The notes: generated by a model not told the origin, from the letters alone. DNA of 64,000 bases from Bin80 sp965220935 (GCA_965220935.1 OZ244857.1:1240001-1304000); one strand, 5' to 3'. Numbered from the stretch's first letter, positions 43,665 to 54,027 are shown. Made by a program: numbers and translations.

Positions 43665-46600
43665 CTATATAGTTAGACGAATTCCTAAGGTCAATCTCCG
43701 ATTATTCAGGAATGTATGAAATCGTAAATTTGGCATATCTATATATGCTTTATCATCCAGCATTTGATCCACCTCATTACTTGGTACGGTCTCCCATTCA
43801 GATCCGTTTTTTCGATAGTACGTCTGCTCGTCTAATGCCCAGTACCATGCAACTTGATTCGCATCATCAATACTAACGCTTGCAAGTTCTTTAATGACCT
43901 CAATTGGTTGAAAGGCTACGTCAGGCTTTCGGTAGTCTCCAGGGCGATCATCGCCTGGAATCCAGAGATATGGAAGATTTTCCTTTTCAGCATAGGGCAG
44001 AGTTTCATCCACTGCTGCAATTTCATCAAAAATATCTGGTGGCAAATGTAATGATCCCATGTAACGCGCAAAATCTCCTCCTCCATTAAAACTGATGGCA
44101 TTATAGAGATGTCGCCGGTTAAATACATTAGAGATATCAAGGAAGACCTGGGCAACACCAAAGCGAGTATTGACATGTTTAGTAAACCGTAGATCAAAGT
44201 TCATATACGAGCGCCAACGAACGTTTTGCTGTAGCTCAGGAGGTGCAGATCCTCCACCTGCCCAAATCCAAGGTCTACCTTGCCGCCAATCACCCAACAG
44301 GCTGACGCGCCAATCTCCGAGTAATGCACCGTTTAAGACAGATGGAACAAAATCAGATGGAGTCAAAAACAACAAGTTCATACGTGCAAACGGTTCAGCG
44401 AGTGGAGCTGAAAGTCGATAGTCCGTAGAATTGCGGAGATAATTTCTCTGGCGGAAAATGTTTTCGTTAAACTGGGCGTAGCCAAAATTTCCGCTTTTCG
44501 TCTGGAGAAAGGTATAGTTAATAAATCCCCGTATCCATTTTCCACGTAATTTGGTCAGTGTAATTTCCGCGCCGCGAATATCTTCATAGTTCCATGGCTC
44601 CTTGATCGTATAGTTCACAAGACCTGCAAGTCCATTATAAGATACATTGCGAGGTTGTTGTCTAACATCTCTATAAAATCCGCTAATCCTAAGCAAATAC
44701 TGATCAAAAAGATTCTGATCAAATCCCAATTCATAGGCAACTGTTTGTGGCATCGGATGATCCGGATTCCCAATCACATCAATCCCACCATCTCTTGACT
44801 GCCGGACACCGAAGACATCAAACGGATTCAGCATTTGACGGAAGTGGCCATAATTGAAATAAATCTTGCTTCTTTGGGTTATTGGGAAAGAGACGCCTAG
44901 ACGAGGACTGAGGAAAATCTGTACATCTGGATTTTCTTTGTCTAAAAGTTCATCTAATTCATCCGCACGGTTTCGATAAGCAGGATCAAATGGATTATCG
45001 GTTACCCACCATGCGGTGTTTGTGTCAAAGAAATCAGCGCGCACTCCAAGGTTGGCGATCATTCCTTGAAATTCGAATTTTCCCTGAAGATAGGCTGCCC
45101 CCTGTATGGGTTGACGCGAAAATGGATAATCTTCAGTAGGTTCTGGTCCAGTCAGAGCTAGTCGCACTCGTTGGTAGTTTAAGTTGATATCACTGACAAT
45201 CAGCTCGGCCCCAGTCTTGATTTGCAGGACACGACTGAGTTGGCTTGTCAGATCAATTCGCCCAGTGAACACACTGACGTCTGATGTATCCCGTGTATTG
45301 GCCCAGTGGCTACCTGTGTTCACGCCAGAACCGAGTAGGTTGCCACCCGCTCCCAAAAAACCAAGTGGTTCTCCACCAACACAATAAGGTAGAGTCATCC
45401 CATCATCATTAATATCTGATTTCCCTCCAAAACAAGTAATCTTGTCCATGTTTTGTTCGCCTTCTGGTGTTAATCTACCTCCACCATCGGTATAAGGAAC
45501 TGAAAAAAACATATTACCCTCAATACGAGATCCGTCGCGTAGATTGGGTAGATGGCTTCTATACTTGGAAGAGAGGTTTTGTAGAGTCGCCTCATAAAAA
45601 GTGCTCGGGCTGATGGCATGCGTAAAAGTTGCTCCGATCATTACGTGATCTATATCGGCGAGCGGATAAGCTCCATCAGTAAAAAGGACATTACCACTTC
45701 CGCCAATGGCATCGACGTTTCCTGAACCAGCGCTCCACCATGGGTAAGAAGGAAGTTGACCAGAGTCCATAGCAAGATTAGCGCTCGCATGAAATCGATT
45801 GATTCCTCGCTCTGTACCTATCATTCCTTGCGCACTGATCTTCATCCCATACCCGAAGTTTGACACAACCTTGCCTTGAACTGTTTGGCTGGTGAATGCA
45901 TCACGACTCTGAGGGAACAGATATGCAGTTTGCGTTCCTCTGTACGACGCAGAAAATCTTAGATCGCCCAACCGATCACTCATGCCTGGCACTAGCGGAC
46001 CAGCAACGGTAACATCCACCTCATAATCGGGCTTAGTAATCTCATTATTCTTGCGGTGGGTGTACTTAAAATAGTCTTGCATATCCTGAGGGGTAACATC
46101 AAAACCATTTTTTTGCAGACCGTTAGCAATACCATTCCACCCATCAAAGTTAGCATACTGGCGACGGGTATAGGTATCCCATCCACCTTTGCTGGTGCCC
46201 TCCCAGGCAACATCGGGGTCTAGAAACGGTCGAATGAACCAACTATCGCAGTTTGGTGATGTAGATGGATAAGTACAATTATCCAAAGATTCCCCAGTTA
46301 GTCCATTAAGTGCTTTTGGCTGGGCCGGTTGATAGCGATATAATGCCTCAACCGTATATCGGGTTTTAGAAGGATCTCTGGTTGTTACATTGATAATCCC
46401 ACTGCGTACATTTCCGTACTCTGCGTTGAACCCTCCTGTCTGCACTTGCACCTCCTCTAATGAGGTAAAACTAATATTAGTGAATGGCTGGTTGGCACGG
46501 CCAGTTCGTAAATTCATTCCATCAACAATGAATGCAAGCTCGTTAAGTCCACCACCTCTGATCCGGAGGCCAGGCTCAATTCCAGCTTGAAGATTCAGCA

Positions 46601-47042
46601 CCTCGGTAATTCCTGCAACAGGAAGATCTTCAAATGCCTCCGCGTCCAGACTGGCCACATTGGCTGAGACATCAAGTTGCACAATTGGGCGCTCACTGGT
46701 GACAACGAGTTCATCCATTCCCACGGCCTCTTCGGTCAGTTGAATATCTCTGGTAGAGGTTAATCCAGTAGAGACTCGAACACCCTCGACCCTTTGCGTA
46801 ACGAAACCAACAAAGGATACAACCAGTGTGTAGGTACCAGGGCGGACATTATTGATGAAAAAATAGCCATCCACTTGGGTTGCTGTTCCTTGCGTTGTTC
46901 CCTCAATCACAACGCTCGCTCCCGGAATCATTTCCCCACTGGTTGCATCAGTGACGACTCCGTCAATTTTGCCTTGTTGGGCAAAAACTGCAGGAATCAT
47001 AAACGATAGGAAAAAATAGATAAGTATTTGTTTGAATCTCAT
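43665..47042 (-). CDS. SusC/CirA-like TonB-dependent receptor with carboxypeptidase-regulatory domain
   Basis: Outer-membrane receptor of about 1125 residues. After a signal peptide ending PAVFAQ comes the CarboxypepD_reg-like domain (KIDGVVTDATSGEMIPGASV ... GTYTLVVSFVGF), a plug (QAGIEPGLRIRGGGLNELAF, FIVDGMNLRTG, EVQVQTGGFNAEYGNVRSG) and the 22-strand barrel ending HTFLNNRRLTLGIRLTI. Start ATG 47042 is chosen because GGAGG lies seven bases upstream and a normal signal peptide follows; the frame itself continues to 47114. No SusD-type lipoprotein is adjacent, so a starch-utilisation type transporter is less likely. It heads the unit with the T9SS-tail protein and the PorV-like barrel. Confidence 0.92.
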   Translation of the reverse strand: MRFKQILIYFFLSFMIPAVFAQQGKIDGVVTDATSGEMIPGASVVIEGTTQGTATQVDGYFFINNVRPGTYTLVVSFVGFVTQRVEGVRVSTGLTSTRDIQLTEEAVGMDELVVTSERPIVQLDVSANVASLDAEAFEDLPVAGITEVLNLQAGIEPGLRIRGGGLNELAFIVDGMNLRTGRANQPFTNISFTSLEEVQVQTGGFNAEYGNVRSGIINVTTRDPSKTRYTVEALYRYQPAQPKALNGLTGESLDNCTYPSTSPNCDSWFIRPFLDPDVAWEGTSKGGWDTYTRRQYANFDGWNGIANGLQKNGFDVTPQDMQDYFKYTHRKNNEITKPDYEVDVTVAGPLVPGMSDRLGDLRFSASYRGTQTAYLFPQSRDAFTSQTVQGKVVSNFGYGMKISAQGMIGTERGINRFHASANLAMDSGQLPSYPWWSAGSGNVDAIGGSGNVLFTDGAYPLADIDHVMIGATFTHAISPSTFYEATLQNLSSKYRSHLPNLRDGSRIEGNMFFSVPYTDGGGRLTPEGEQNMDKITCFGGKSDINDDGMTLPYCVGGEPLGFLGAGGNLLGSGVNTGSHWANTRDTSDVSVFTGRIDLTSQLSRVLQIKTGAELIVSDINLNYQRVRLALTGPEPTEDYPFSRQPIQGAAYLQGKFEFQGMIANLGVRADFFDTNTAWWVTDNPFDPAYRNRADELDELLDKENPDVQIFLSPRLGVSFPITQRSKIYFNYGHFRQMLNPFDVFGVRQSRDGGIDVIGNPDHPMPQTVAYELGFDQNLFDQYLLRISGFYRDVRQQPRNVSYNGLAGLVNYTIKEPWNYEDIRGAEITLTKLRGKWIRGFINYTFLQTKSGNFGYAQFNENIFRQRNYLRNSTDYRLSAPLAEPFARMNLLFLTPSDFVPSVLNGALLGDWRVSLLGDWRQGRPWIWAGGGSAPPELQQNVRWRSYMNFDLRFTKHVNTRFGVAQVFLDISNVFNRRHLYNAISFNGGGDFARYMGSLHLPPDIFDEIAAVDETLPYAEKENLPYLWIPGDDRPGDYRKPDVAFQPIEVIKELASVSIDDANQVAWYWALDEQTYYRKNGSEWETVPSNEVDQMLDDKAYIDMPNLRFHTFLNNRRLTLGIRLTI

Positions 47043-47049
47043 ATTAAGA

Positions 47050-47054
47050 CCTCC
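47050..47054 (-). promoter_or_regulatory. Shine-Dalgarno GGAGG deciding the TonB receptor start
   Basis: On minus, GGAGG is followed by seven bases (TCTTAAT) and ATG at 47042. A strong Shine-Dalgarno is notable because many Bacteroidota genes lack one; it fixes the start 24 codons inside the longest open frame. Confidence 0.75.
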
Positions 47055-47616
47055 ATTTGATATGAAAAGATAAACTGTGAATTGTGGATTTCTGGTGGTT
47101 CTATAACGTGTCACCGGTATGCTCGGATTCTTCGTATTTCTGGGCCAGACAAGATGTTGGAAGCACTTTTATTCCATGACGCATCAAGGTAATTCAGAAA
47201 ATCATACCATTATAATAAGCAAAAAATTTAATAATAATGAGCAAAAATTACTCTCTCGGCTTCATGAAAACGTTTTCTTTTCAAATGCTCTTACTTTGGA
47301 GGCAAACTTATGATAATGGATTCGTGAATTTCTATGCAATCTGTGGATTATTATCGGATGAAGGAATGGTTAGATCTTCCATCATTGAGGTTCTTCGGGC
47401 TTTTCCACCTATTCAATTTGAGTTAGTTGATGATCTGACGAGTAAAAGGCTTCAAATTGATTCTATCCATCCAGTTATAAATGATGTATTTTAGATGATG
47501 CATCTTGAGTTTAATCGTCATCATGCTCCGATACTTTAGAAGCGACTCCGAGGTCAGTGATGGAGAATTATTGATCTTAGTTTACTATTTTACAAACAGA
47601 TGAATCAAAACTAACA
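47055..47616. other. Intergenic region, no convincing gene
   Basis: About 560 bases between the divergent TonB receptor and dxr genes. A plus-strand frame of 85 codons at 47237-47494 exists but has no recognisable motif. Promoters for both directions are expected here; none is clear enough to list. Confidence 0.5.
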
Positions 47617-48795
47617 ATGGACAATATGCGCCGCACTGTCAGTATTATTGGGTCAACGGGATCAATTGGCACGCAATGTCTCGATATAGTTGAACGAAAT
47701 CCAGATCAATTACGCGTTGCAGCTTTGAGCGCCAATAGTAATGTGAATTTGATTGTATCGCAGGCCCATACGTTTAGGCCCAAAATGGTTGCTTTGGCAG
47801 ACGAATCACAGATTGAAGATCTTCAAGTGAAGCTAAGTAACACGGGCATTGAGATTCTTGGAGGAGAGGAGGGAGTTTGTGCATGTGCGACTCATTGCGA
47901 CGCCGAGATAGTATTGGGAGCAGCGACCGGGATCGCAGGGCTAAAATCTGTGTTATCTGCATTGTCTGAGGGAAAAACCCTTGCCCTCGCAAATAAAGAA
48001 ACTCTAGTCGCAGCTGGAGATTTGGCAATGGAAACCGCACGAAGAAATCATGCTAAAATTATTCCGGTAGACAGCGAGCACTCGGCTGTCTTTCAGTGTT
48101 TAGAAAATGGTGGCACTGATCATGTAGAAAAAATCATTCTCACGGCTTCAGGAGGCCCATTTAGGGACAGTAACCGAAGCGAATTGGATCATATTACCCC
48201 TCAACAAGCCCTCCAACATCCTAACTGGAGCATGGGGCCGAAAGTAACCATTGATTCTGCTACAATGATGAATAAGGGTTTGGAAGTGATTGAGGCATTC
48301 TGGTTATTTGGAGTCAAAAAAAATCAGATTGAGGTTGTTGTTCATCCTCAATCCATCGTCCATTCTATGGTCCTATTTACTGACGGATCAATGAAAGCAC
48401 AGCTCAGCATGCCTGATATGCGCCTTCCCATTCAATACGCATTCACCTATCCACGACGATGGCCTTTTCCAGAGGGGCGCATAGATTGGAGCTCTCCACA
48501 AACATTAAACTTTTTTCCACCCGATCTGGAAAAATTTCCCTGTTTGCGTCTTGCATGTGAATCTCTTGATGCTGGAGGTAATGCACCAGCCGTCTTAAAT
48601 GCGGCCAATGAGGTCGCTGTGAGCCTTTTTCTAGACAACAAACTTCAATTTATGGCAATCCCAGAGATGATTGAAAAAGCCCTTACTCATCTGTGTGGGC
48701 CTGCCCCAAAAACTTATGATGAGGTGGTCCATATTGATCAAATGACTAGAAATTACGTTTTTCAAGCCGCAAAAAGGAACACCCTGACTCTGTGA
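47617..48795 (+). CDS. dxr: 1-deoxy-D-xylulose 5-phosphate reductoisomerase
   Basis: Second enzyme of the MEP isoprenoid pathway, making 2-C-methylerythritol 4-phosphate from DXP with NADPH in the cytoplasm. NADPH-binding IGSTGSIGTQCLDIVERNP is at the N-terminus; GKTLALANKETLVAAGD, IIPVDSEHSAVFQCLENG, LTASGGPFRDSN, MGPKVTIDSATMMNKGLEVI and VVVHPQSIVHSMV hold the metal and substrate residues. At 392 residues it is full length. It starts a plus-strand run with rseP 27 bases later, followed by bamA; this order of dxr, rseP and bamA is common in many bacteria. Confidence 0.97.
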   Translation: MDNMRRTVSIIGSTGSIGTQCLDIVERNPDQLRVAALSANSNVNLIVSQAHTFRPKMVALADESQIEDLQVKLSNTGIEILGGEEGVCACATHCDAEIVLGAATGIAGLKSVLSALSEGKTLALANKETLVAAGDLAMETARRNHAKIIPVDSEHSAVFQCLENGGTDHVEKIILTASGGPFRDSNRSELDHITPQQALQHPNWSMGPKVTIDSATMMNKGLEVIEAFWLFGVKKNQIEVVVHPQSIVHSMVLFTDGSMKAQLSMPDMRLPIQYAFTYPRRWPFPEGRIDWSSPQTLNFFPPDLEKFPCLRLACESLDAGGNAPAVLNAANEVAVSLFLDNKLQFMAIPEMIEKALTHLCGPAPKTYDEVVHIDQMTRNYVFQAAKRNTLTL

Positions 48796-48822
48796 AGTAT
48801 ACCACCGTCTAACAATTTTTAG

Positions 48823-50259
48823 GTGCTTGCTGTGGATATACTTTGGATTCTCTTTACATTCATTCCTGCGTTAATCATTCTCGTGTTCGTACACGAGTTA
48901 GGCCATTTCTGGGCCGCGCGAATATTTGGCATGCGGGTTGATCGATTCTCAATCGGATTCCCGCCTAGTATTTTGAAAAAGCGTTTTGGTCAGACAGAAT
49001 ACACTCTTGGTGCAACCCCACTCGGAGGATATGTTAAAATTGCTGGCATGGTAGACGAAAGCTTAGACATGGATTTTCAGAATGTTGAGCCTCAGCCGGA
49101 TGAGTATCGATCCAAACCTCTGTGGCAGAGGATGATTGTGATCACTGCGGGGGTATTCATGAATTTAGTCTTAGCATTTGTGATCTTTTTTTGCCTCACC
49201 TTAGTGTATGGATCTAGTCGAGTAACGCACACCGAAGACATGTCAGTCTTTGTAGCGGATAGCTCCGTTGCTCACCTTGACATAGGAATGCAGACGGGTG
49301 ATAAGATCATTTCAATTGGAGATCTACCATTTGAGCCTAATGGCAAGTCTATTTCGCTCGCTTCGTTCATGTCTGGAAACGTGATCTTTGAAGTTGAGCG
49401 TAGAGGTCAACGACTCTCTCTTGCAGGTCCTGAAAAAATTATGACTCGCTTGCAAGAGCTCCCATCTGGTGGACTCTATGGGTTAGGCATTTATAATTGG
49501 CCAAGCATCATTGGGCAAATCTCAGAGGACATGCCTGCGGATAGGGCTGGTTTGCAGGTAGGAGATGAAGTCGTAGAAATTAACGAAGAAGCCGTTCGTT
49601 ATTGGCCAGAAGTTATTGATAAGATTTCAACTTCAAATGGAGATACGCTTCACGTCAAATATATCCGAAAGAGTGGGCAGAGCGCTGTAGAGAATCATGC
49701 CGTCATCGTACCTGTCATGGATTCAAATTGTGAGTATGTAATTGGAATTGGAATCAGCTTAACAGATGTGACTTTTGGCCCTGTGGAATCCGTTGGAGTT
49801 GCATGGGAGGAAACATGGGACAATACATTCGCGATTATCACTAGCTTGTGGAGAATTGCAATCGGTAAAGAGAGTGTTCGTGAGAACCTTGGAGGACCTG
49901 TAATGGTCGCAAATGTGATCGGGGAGGCGGCTAGTAGTGGTGCTCGTCCATTCTGGTTTATTGTAGCAGTTCTGTCAATTACGTTGGCTATAGTCAATAT
50001 CCTGCCTATCCCAGTTTTAGATGGAGGGCATCTCGCTTTTTTGGTATATGAATTATTCGCTAGGAAGGAGCCACCACTCAAAGTACGCATCTTTTTGCAG
50101 CAGGCAGGAATGATTTTACTTTTGATTCTGATGACATTTTTGATTACCAACGATATTATTCGTGCATTTAGCTCTCGGGATGATTCCAGAGTATTAGATC
50201 CACCAATCACATGTCAAGTTGACAACATTGACTCAGAAGCCGATAGATTGTACGATTAG
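48823..50259 (+). CDS. rseP: RIP metalloprotease RseP, site-2 protease
   Basis: Inner-membrane zinc protease (M50B), 478 residues. The catalytic HExxH is in VFVHELGHFWAAR at the N-terminus, and the LDG motif is PIPVLDGGHLAFL in a C-terminal helix. A PDZ region (ADRAGLQVGDEVVEINEEAV) lies between, with a preceding degenerate PDZ. Four transmembrane helices are visible. It cleaves anti-sigma factors or leftover signal peptides within the membrane. The start is GTG at 48823, 27 bases after dxr. It is followed by bamA after 89 bases. Confidence 0.95.
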   Translation: MLAVDILWILFTFIPALIILVFVHELGHFWAARIFGMRVDRFSIGFPPSILKKRFGQTEYTLGATPLGGYVKIAGMVDESLDMDFQNVEPQPDEYRSKPLWQRMIVITAGVFMNLVLAFVIFFCLTLVYGSSRVTHTEDMSVFVADSSVAHLDIGMQTGDKIISIGDLPFEPNGKSISLASFMSGNVIFEVERRGQRLSLAGPEKIMTRLQELPSGGLYGLGIYNWPSIIGQISEDMPADRAGLQVGDEVVEINEEAVRYWPEVIDKISTSNGDTLHVKYIRKSGQSAVENHAVIVPVMDSNCEYVIGIGISLTDVTFGPVESVGVAWEETWDNTFAIITSLWRIAIGKESVRENLGGPVMVANVIGEAASSGARPFWFIVAVLSITLAIVNILPIPVLDGGHLAFLVYELFARKEPPLKVRIFLQQAGMILLLILMTFLITNDIIRAFSSRDDSRVLDPPITCQVDNIDSEADRLYD

Positions 50260-50348
50260 CACATTAACAATCGTTTTCACTGGATGTGAACAACACCTGT
50301 AAAACTTTGTTCTATCCAATGATGCTACTTGACCCGCCATTGATATCC

Positions 50349-52859
50349 ATGCGCACAACTCTATTATTTGTGATTTTACTACTAATCAATAGCAATGCTG
50401 TAACTGGACAGGAACTCTCCAGAACCTCATTGGCTCGCTCTGCATTGACGACGCCCGAAGAAGTTGAAATTCTTGGAATCTCTGTAGAAGGGGTAGATAC
50501 TGAAAGCATGCGCAATTTTGCAATTCGCAGTAGTGGATTGACGATTGGCGAAACGGTTACACTGCCCGATGACCCATCTTTCTCTGAGGCTATCAGAAAT
50601 CTTTATAAATTGCGTGTTTTTTCGGATGTGAAGATTGTTGAAGAGCGCCGCTCGGACGATGGCGTGTATTTAATGATACAGTTAACCGAAGAGCCTCAAC
50701 TCGCTGAGTTTACTTTTTCTGGGATCAGAAAGAGAGACCGACGCAAACTGAAGGAAGAAATCCCACTCTTCAAAGGGACGCGTGTGCGTCCTGCCGATCT
50801 GGAGCGCTCCAAACAGATTATCAAGGATTACTTTGACGAAAAGGGGTTTCTCCTGACCGAAGTATCCGTGATTCAGAGTTCTGGCCCCGAGAATACTATA
50901 AATATTGACTTTGCTGTCAATAAAGGTGAAAAGGTGAGAATACGCAAAGTATTGATTTCGGGCAATGAGAATATCAGCGATCGATCTGTTCGACGGAAAC
51001 TCAAGAATACAAAACCTAGACGCTCGATCTATTTCTGGCGGAAAGCACGTTTTGATCCTATGGAATACGAGCAAGACAAAGTTAATGTGATCAATCACTT
51101 TAATTCCAAAGGCTTCTATGATGCTCGAATTGTTCAGGATTCCGTCTGGCTTGAAACGATCAATGGAAAACCAGGGAAAGTTGTGTCACTCAAAATACAC
51201 GAAGGCCCTAAATATCATGTCAGAAATATTGATTGGGAAGGAAATACCGTTTATACCGATGAGCTCCTGACCTCTGCATTGGGTGTGAAATCGGGGGATG
51301 CATTTAATTCTGAACGAATTGACCAAAATTTGTACGGAAATTCATCAAGTAGCGATGTCTCAAGTTTGTACATGAATCGCGGTCATATGCTATTTAGAGT
51401 TGAACCCGAGGTCCAAGTTATTGAAGGAGATTCTCTTGACCTTAGTTATGATTTGTATGAAGGAGATATTTTCAATTTTGGAGAAATCAATATCACTGGA
51501 AACGACAAAACCAAAGAGCATGTCGTTCGCCGGGAGCTGTATACTGTGCCTGGACAGACCTTCAGCAGAGAGTTAATCCAAGAAACGATTCGCAGATTGT
51601 CCCAGTTAAAATACTTTAATCAGGAAAAACTGGGGGCTGGTCCGTCAATAGATCTGGATCAGGAGAATAAGACAGTTAATCTAAATTATAACCTTGAAGA
51701 AGTCGGGAGCGATCAACTTGAGCTCAGTGGTACATATGGGCAGTGGGGGGTTATCCTAATGCTTCGCTTTGGCTTTAATAACTTCAGTGCACAGGATTTA
51801 TTCAATCCTTCCGCTTGGAGACCACTACCCTCTGGTGATGGGCAACAACTTTCTGTGAGTCTTCAAGCGAGCGGGAGGCAGTATCAAAGTTATTCCATTG
51901 GATTTACAGAACCATGGCTGAAAGGCCGTCCTACCCCCGTAGGGTTTCAGGTCTCTCACTCAAGATTTAATGGGTTGGACTTTTATGGGCGTCGTAATTT
52001 CCGCAACAGGGAGACTGAATCTGAGAGTAATCTCCAGTTTACTAATACAGCTGGACGTATCTTCTATGAACAACGTCTCAAGTGGCCAGATGACAAGTTC
52101 AGTACTAGCACGTCACTTGGATTTCAGTACTATTCAAATACGAACTACACATCTGCGCTTCCATCTGGGAGCAGTCAACAGGTGACCATTCGCCAATCAT
52201 TGACGCGTAGTTCGCTTGACCATCCTATTTTCCCGACCATAGGGTCTACATTTTTGTTGTCAGGAGAATTGGCCATTCCTGTTTCGGACTTTATTCAATA
52301 CCACAAGTGGACGTTAAGCACATCTTGGAATGTGCCAATCATGCGTAGATTAACCACGAGTTTTTCGGCCGATTTCGGGTATATAGGCTCACTCACGGGT
52401 GATGATGTTCTTTTTCAACGTTACATTGTGGGAGGATCACCATTTGATGTTCAAGGTTATCGCAGTAATTTTGGAAAAGACATTGTTTATATGCGTGGGT
52501 ATCCGTCTCGAGTGCTTGGACCGCGGCGAGGAAATGAAGCTATCGGTGGACGAATCCTAAATAAGTTTACATCGGAACTTAGATTACTTGCTGTACAAAG
52601 CCCACAGCTTACAGCTGCTCCGTACTTATTTATGGATGCTGCAAATACATGGGATCAAATTCACACCTACAACCCGAGCCAACTCTATCGATCGGCAGGG
52701 TTGGGTGCGCGTCTGTTTCTCCCAATTCTGGGAATGCTTGAGATTGCCTATGGGTACAACTTTGATGAATTTCTTCCCATCAGTGCTCAGAACTCCAATC
52801 ATGATGGTTCGCGAAAATGGTTTTTCCAATTCACCCTTGGGCAAGGGTTTAACAACTAG
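50349..52859 (+). CDS. bamA: Outer membrane protein assembly factor BamA
   Basis: Omp85 protein that inserts beta-barrels in the outer membrane. Signal peptide MRTTLLFVILLLINSNAVTG supports ATG 50349 over an upstream GTG at 50286. About five POTRA domains follow (EILGISVEGVDTESMR, LAEFTFSGIRKRDRRKLKEE, VRIRKVLISGNENISDRSVR, YHVRNIDWEGNTVYTDELLT, FNFGEINITGNDKTKEHVVR), then the 16-strand barrel. The barrel includes the loop-6 type motif GGSPFDVQGYR in place of VRGF/Y. Total 836 residues. It is directly upstream of two OmpH chaperone genes that hand substrates to it. Confidence 0.95.
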   Translation: MRTTLLFVILLLINSNAVTGQELSRTSLARSALTTPEEVEILGISVEGVDTESMRNFAIRSSGLTIGETVTLPDDPSFSEAIRNLYKLRVFSDVKIVEERRSDDGVYLMIQLTEEPQLAEFTFSGIRKRDRRKLKEEIPLFKGTRVRPADLERSKQIIKDYFDEKGFLLTEVSVIQSSGPENTINIDFAVNKGEKVRIRKVLISGNENISDRSVRRKLKNTKPRRSIYFWRKARFDPMEYEQDKVNVINHFNSKGFYDARIVQDSVWLETINGKPGKVVSLKIHEGPKYHVRNIDWEGNTVYTDELLTSALGVKSGDAFNSERIDQNLYGNSSSSDVSSLYMNRGHMLFRVEPEVQVIEGDSLDLSYDLYEGDIFNFGEINITGNDKTKEHVVRRELYTVPGQTFSRELIQETIRRLSQLKYFNQEKLGAGPSIDLDQENKTVNLNYNLEEVGSDQLELSGTYGQWGVILMLRFGFNNFSAQDLFNPSAWRPLPSGDGQQLSVSLQASGRQYQSYSIGFTEPWLKGRPTPVGFQVSHSRFNGLDFYGRRNFRNRETESESNLQFTNTAGRIFYEQRLKWPDDKFSTSTSLGFQYYSNTNYTSALPSGSSQQVTIRQSLTRSSLDHPIFPTIGSTFLLSGELAIPVSDFIQYHKWTLSTSWNVPIMRRLTTSFSADFGYIGSLTGDDVLFQRYIVGGSPFDVQGYRSNFGKDIVYMRGYPSRVLGPRRGNEAIGGRILNKFTSELRLLAVQSPQLTAAPYLFMDAANTWDQIHTYNPSQLYRSAGLGARLFLPILGMLEIAYGYNFDEFLPISAQNSNHDGSRKWFFQFTLGQGFNN

Positions 52860-52876
52860 CGAATCCTAAACGTATA

Positions 52877-53416
52877 ATGATAAAAACACTATTGCTTAGT
52901 TCCTTATTTCTGATCATAAGTGTGACATCCGTTGTTGCACAGCATAAAATCGCCTTCGTTGACTCAGAGAGAATTTATAACAGTTATCCTGAGTTTTCAA
53001 CGGCTCAGCAATCTTTGGATCGAACAGCTCAGCAATGGGAACAGGACCTTCAAGAGCGTCAGGATGAACTTGACGAAATGTTTGAGGAATATCAATCCAG
53101 AGAGTTGTTATATACTTCAGAGACGCGCCAACAAAAACAGAATGAAATCATTGATGCCGAAGAAGAACTTGAACGGCTTCGTGGCCAGTATTTTGGTCCT
53201 GAGGGGCAGCTGTTTCAACAGCAGGAGCAGATATTACGGCCTATACAAGAAAAGGTATTGATAGCGATTGAACAGATCGCAGAAGCCGACAATTACGACT
53301 ATGTTTTTGACCGTAATGGGGATTTTGTTTTTCTTTACACGAATCAGAGTCTTGATATCACTGATTTAGTTCTTGAAGAACTAGGTATTGATGTCACTCG
53401 AACATCCAGACAATAA
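52877..53416 (+). CDS. OmpH/Skp family periplasmic chaperone (1)
   Basis: Skp-like chaperone of 179 residues that keeps nascent outer-membrane proteins soluble in the periplasm. A signal peptide (MIKTLLLSSLFLIISV, cut after VVAQ) precedes KIAFVDSERIYNSYPEF, and a long charged coiled coil (about residues 45-115, rich in Gln and Glu) forms the tentacle. The end, NYDYVFDRNGDFVFLYTNQS and LDITDLVLEELGI, is typical of the family. It lies 17 bases after bamA and 23 bases before a second copy, all co-transcribed. Confidence 0.92.
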   Translation: MIKTLLLSSLFLIISVTSVVAQHKIAFVDSERIYNSYPEFSTAQQSLDRTAQQWEQDLQERQDELDEMFEEYQSRELLYTSETRQQKQNEIIDAEEELERLRGQYFGPEGQLFQQQEQILRPIQEKVLIAIEQIAEADNYDYVFDRNGDFVFLYTNQSLDITDLVLEELGIDVTRTSRQ

Positions 53417-53439
53417 TTATACTTTAACTCAATAATTCA

Positions 53440-54027
53440 ATGCGACTTTTTTCGCTCACACATTTTTTAGGTTTTCTTTTCATTGTTGTATTCTGTGGTA
53501 CAAATTCTGTGGCCGAAGCCCAGATGCTACCTGCCTTACGAATAGGATATACCGATCATGAAGTCATTATTTCAAACATGCCACAAACGCGTGAAATACA
53601 GGGCGAGTTGCAAGCTGAATTAGAAAGTGGCCAGAGGATCCTCCAAAGCATGCAGGAGGATCTTGCTGGAAAGCTAGAGCGTTATCAAAAACAGCAGGCA
53701 TTACTGTCGGATGAGCGCCGCCAAGAGCGTGAGCAGGAACTGATTTCACTTGAAGAGGAACTTCGAGAAAAAGCCTCCGAGTTAGAGCAGGAATTAGTGC
53801 AGCGTGAGGTGGATCTCATGGGGCCGATCTTTCAGCGGGTTGATGATGCAATTCAGACGATTGCTTCTGAAAAAGGGCTTGATCTAGTTCTTCGTACGCA
53901 GGCGGGCCCGTCACAGCCAATTTTGCTCTACGCCAATCAAGATAGAATCACTGATATCACACTAGAAGTTGCCAGAGAGTTAGGTATTGATGTTGATGCA
54001 GCGATGCAACAATCTCAGGGCAACTAA
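53440..54027 (+). CDS. OmpH/Skp family periplasmic chaperone (2)
   Basis: Tandem paralogue of the previous chaperone, 195 residues. Signal peptide ends VAEAQ; the core starts LRIGYTDHEVIISNMPQTRE and continues with a coiled coil of about 75 residues rich in Glu, Gln and Arg. The C-terminal part, GLDLVLRTQAGPSQPILLYA and DITLEVARELGIDVD, matches its neighbour. Two OmpH genes after bamA are a common arrangement in the Bacteroidota and relatives and may serve different barrel classes. panB follows 27 bases later. Confidence 0.92.
   Translation: MRLFSLTHFLGFLFIVVFCGTNSVAEAQMLPALRIGYTDHEVIISNMPQTREIQGELQAELESGQRILQSMQEDLAGKLERYQKQQALLSDERRQEREQELISLEEELREKASELEQELVQREVDLMGPIFQRVDDAIQTIASEKGLDLVLRTQAGPSQPILLYANQDRITDITLEVARELGIDVDAAMQQSQGN

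Noticed and set aside
47237..47494. Plus-strand ORF of 85 codons between the TonB receptor and dxr
   Set aside because: No recognisable motif, unusual composition for a small protein, and the region must hold two promoters; insufficient support for a gene.
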